Source: Burkholderiales bacterium
GTDB taxonomy: Bacteria > Pseudomonadota > Gammaproteobacteria > Burkholderiales > UBA11063
Assembly (NCBI GenBank): GCA_026461645.1
Contig: JAPJMP010000084.1
Coordinates: forward strand, 1 to 6,487
DNA: 6,487 nt
Reading direction: 5' to 3'
The notes beneath the pieces were generated by a model. That model did no database searches and was not told where the DNA came from. It was given only the letters and a program-made list of their open reading frames with translations. Shown here piece by piece: positions 4,882 through 6,487 of this stretch (positions are counted from its first letter, which is position 1; each line of letters begins with the position of its first letter). Both the position numbers and the translations under genes were made by a program.

Positions 4882-6487
4882 TTATTCTTTAATTCCTAAC
4901 AGCTCGCGTGCATGATTTAAGGTTGTTGGAGTAATTTTCATTCCCCCCAACATTCTTGCAATTTCATTAACTCGATCATTGTGTGTAAGATATTTAATTC
5001 GCGCTTCAGTTTTAACTTTATCATCGTATTTATTTACTACCAAATGCTGCGTACCAAATGCTGCTGTCTGCGCTTGGTGAGTTATACAAATAACTTGTTT
5101 GTTTCTACTTAATTGTTGCAACATTTTTCCTACTAGTGCCGCCACTTTTCCGCCTAAACCAACATCGATTTCATCAAATATTATAACCTCTGGTGGATTA
5201 TGTTGACTTAATAATAAATATAAAGCTAAAGCTGTTCTACTTAACTCTCCCCCTGATGCAGCTTTTGCTAATGGCTGCAAACTCATTCCTTTATTAAAGC
5301 TAACTAAAAATTCCGTTTTTTCTAAGCCAAAGCTCATTATGGATACTACTTTTTCTAAATTAATACTAAACTGCCCAGAAATAGACATTTGCGTCAGAAT
5401 ATTTGTAACTTGTTCGCTTAATTCACTGGCCTTTAAACTTCTGCATTTTGAAACTTGCTGAGCTACTTGCATAAAGTTACTATTAAGCTCCTTTAATTGA
5501 GCTTCTAACTGTTCAATATTTGATTCTCGAGTTAATATATTAAGTTCATTCTGCCAGCTTTTCAGTGTTTCTTCAATTTCCTCTGGCTTAATTTTATATT
5601 TTCGACTAATTTCATAAACCTCATTAATTCTTTGTTCAATATTATTTAAGCGCTCTGGGTCAGAGTTAATTTTTGATGCTAATAATTCTATACTATGACA
5701 AAACTCTTGTAGTTCAATTTCGACACTATTTAATAAATTAGACAACTCTTCAAGTTTACTAATATCTATTGGCAATTTATTAATTTTTAAATTAATTTGT
5801 CGTACTTGTTTTAAAATTGAGGACTCATCACCTTGAATTACCGTTTGCGCCAAATCAAACTCATTCAAAATTAGCGCCGCATTGGATATCTGTTTATGTT
5901 CTTGATTTATTTCTAACCAATTACTTAAGTTAAATTTCAAATTTTCTATTTCTGCTATAGATGTAATTAAGGCTTGGCGATTAAATTCAATAGTTTTATA
6001 TTGAGTTAAATTATATTCTAACTCTTGGTCTAGTTGTTGAATTTGCTTAAATAATAAGGCTAATTGTTCAACTTCTTTAGTTATTCCAGCATATTCATCT
6101 AGTAGCATGCGCTGAATATCTGTTTTAATTAAGGTTACTGAAGCATGCTGTGTATGAATATCTAAAATTAGCTCGCCTAAGATTTTTATTTGCGTAGCGG
6201 TTACAGCAAAATCATTTATAAAAATTCGGCCTTTTCCTTCTATGTCAATTAATCTTCGACAAATTAATCCATTTTTATTGTTGCTATCAATTAAACCATT
6301 TTCCTCTAACCACAATATCGCTTTGGCTTCATTTAAAATAAATTCTGCTTCAATTATTGCTTGCGCATTATTTTCTCGAATAACTTCCTTAGAAATTCTT
6401 GCGCCAAATAACAACATTAATGCATCAATTACTATTGATTTTCCAGAGCCAGTTTCACCAGTTATTACGGTTAAGCCAGAATTAAAT
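4882..6487 (-). CDS. recN: DNA repair protein RecN, 5' end beyond the window
   Basis: RecN is an SMC-like ATPase that acts in double-strand break repair. The reading frame stays open to the right edge. The ATG at 6417 is internal, because the codons before it (6418-6486) encode LTVITGETGSGKS with Walker A at 6436-6459, as in all RecN proteins. The visible 534 residues lack only about 18-20 N-terminal residues. After the N-terminal ATPase half come RIFIND and LILDIHTQHA, a long Gln/Glu/Leu-rich coiled coil in the middle, then the C-terminal ATPase half: signature ASGGELSR (5236-5259), Walker B VIIFDEID (5164-5187) and the CITHQAQ H-loop. The family more often has THLPQ at the last site. The promoter and any SOS box lie outside the window. 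The downstream neighbour is ubiK. Confidence 0.97.
   Translation of the reverse strand, partial: FNSGLTVITGETGSGKSIVIDALMLLFGARISKEVIRENNAQAIIEAEFILNEAKAILWLEENGLIDSNNKNGLICRRLIDIEGKGRIFINDFAVTATQIKILGELILDIHTQHASVTLIKTDIQRMLLDEYAGITKEVEQLALLFKQIQQLDQELEYNLTQYKTIEFNRQALITSIAEIENLKFNLSNWLEINQEHKQISNAALILNEFDLAQTVIQGDESSILKQVRQINLKINKLPIDISKLEELSNLLNSVEIELQEFCHSIELLASKINSDPERLNNIEQRINEVYEISRKYKIKPEEIEETLKSWQNELNILTRESNIEQLEAQLKELNSNFMQVAQQVSKCRSLKASELSEQVTNILTQMSISGQFSINLEKVVSIMSFGLEKTEFLVSFNKGMSLQPLAKAASGGELSRTALALYLLLSQHNPPEVIIFDEIDVGLGGKVAALVGKMLQQLSRNKQVICITHQAQTAAFGTQHLVVNKYDDKVKTEARIKYLTHNDRVNEIARMLGGMKITPTTLNHARELLGIKE

Noticed and set aside
1..6487. Mobile element, defence system or biosynthetic cluster
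   Set aside because: All genes belong to conserved housekeeping families with uniform composition, and no transposase, integrase, terminal repeats or direct repeat arrays are visible.

Overview
This window looks like a conserved chromosomal stretch of a low-GC proteobacterium. A betaproteobacterial-type lineage is my best guess. The evidence is the adjacent pair of a SPOR-domain protein and a periplasmic DsbA-like oxidoreductase, a Pcm-like methyltransferase with an ARFNMIEQQIRP N-terminus, and a UbiK family protein. All genes share the same AT-rich codon use, and I see no mobile element, CRISPR array, rRNA, tRNA or defence-type system. The lineage call rests on remembered family patterns, not on a search.

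Layout from left to right. Positions 1-295 hold no convincing protein gene. They contain a strong leftward sigma70-type promoter (142-170), whose transcript leaves the window at position 1, and a weaker rightward promoter for the next gene. Positions 296-1162 (+) encode a fused methionine sulfoxide reductase, MsrB then MsrA. Its stop codon overlaps the stop codon of recX, which is read in the opposite direction, and a 10-bp inverted repeat spans the junction.

Everything from 1159 to the right edge is read on the minus strand. In transcription order it begins with recN, which runs off the right edge with its Walker A motif inside the window, followed by ubiK. An extended -10 promoter at 4581-4589 follows. 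It precedes a tightly packed run of SPOR-domain protein, dsbA-like, pcm-like, recA and recX, with gaps of 13, about 20 and 17 bp and a final 26-bp overlap.

Together the genes cover recombinational repair (RecN, RecA, RecX), oxidative damage repair and thiol chemistry (MsrBA, DsbA-like), cell envelope or division (SPOR) and quinone synthesis (UbiK). The main oddities are recA placed as a distal operon gene with no visible SOS box, two substitutions beside the catalytic Glu of RecA, a CPFC active site in the DsbA-like protein, and a Pcm-like protein lacking the usual Thr-Ile-Ser active-site segment. I did not find a previously undescribed biological system.
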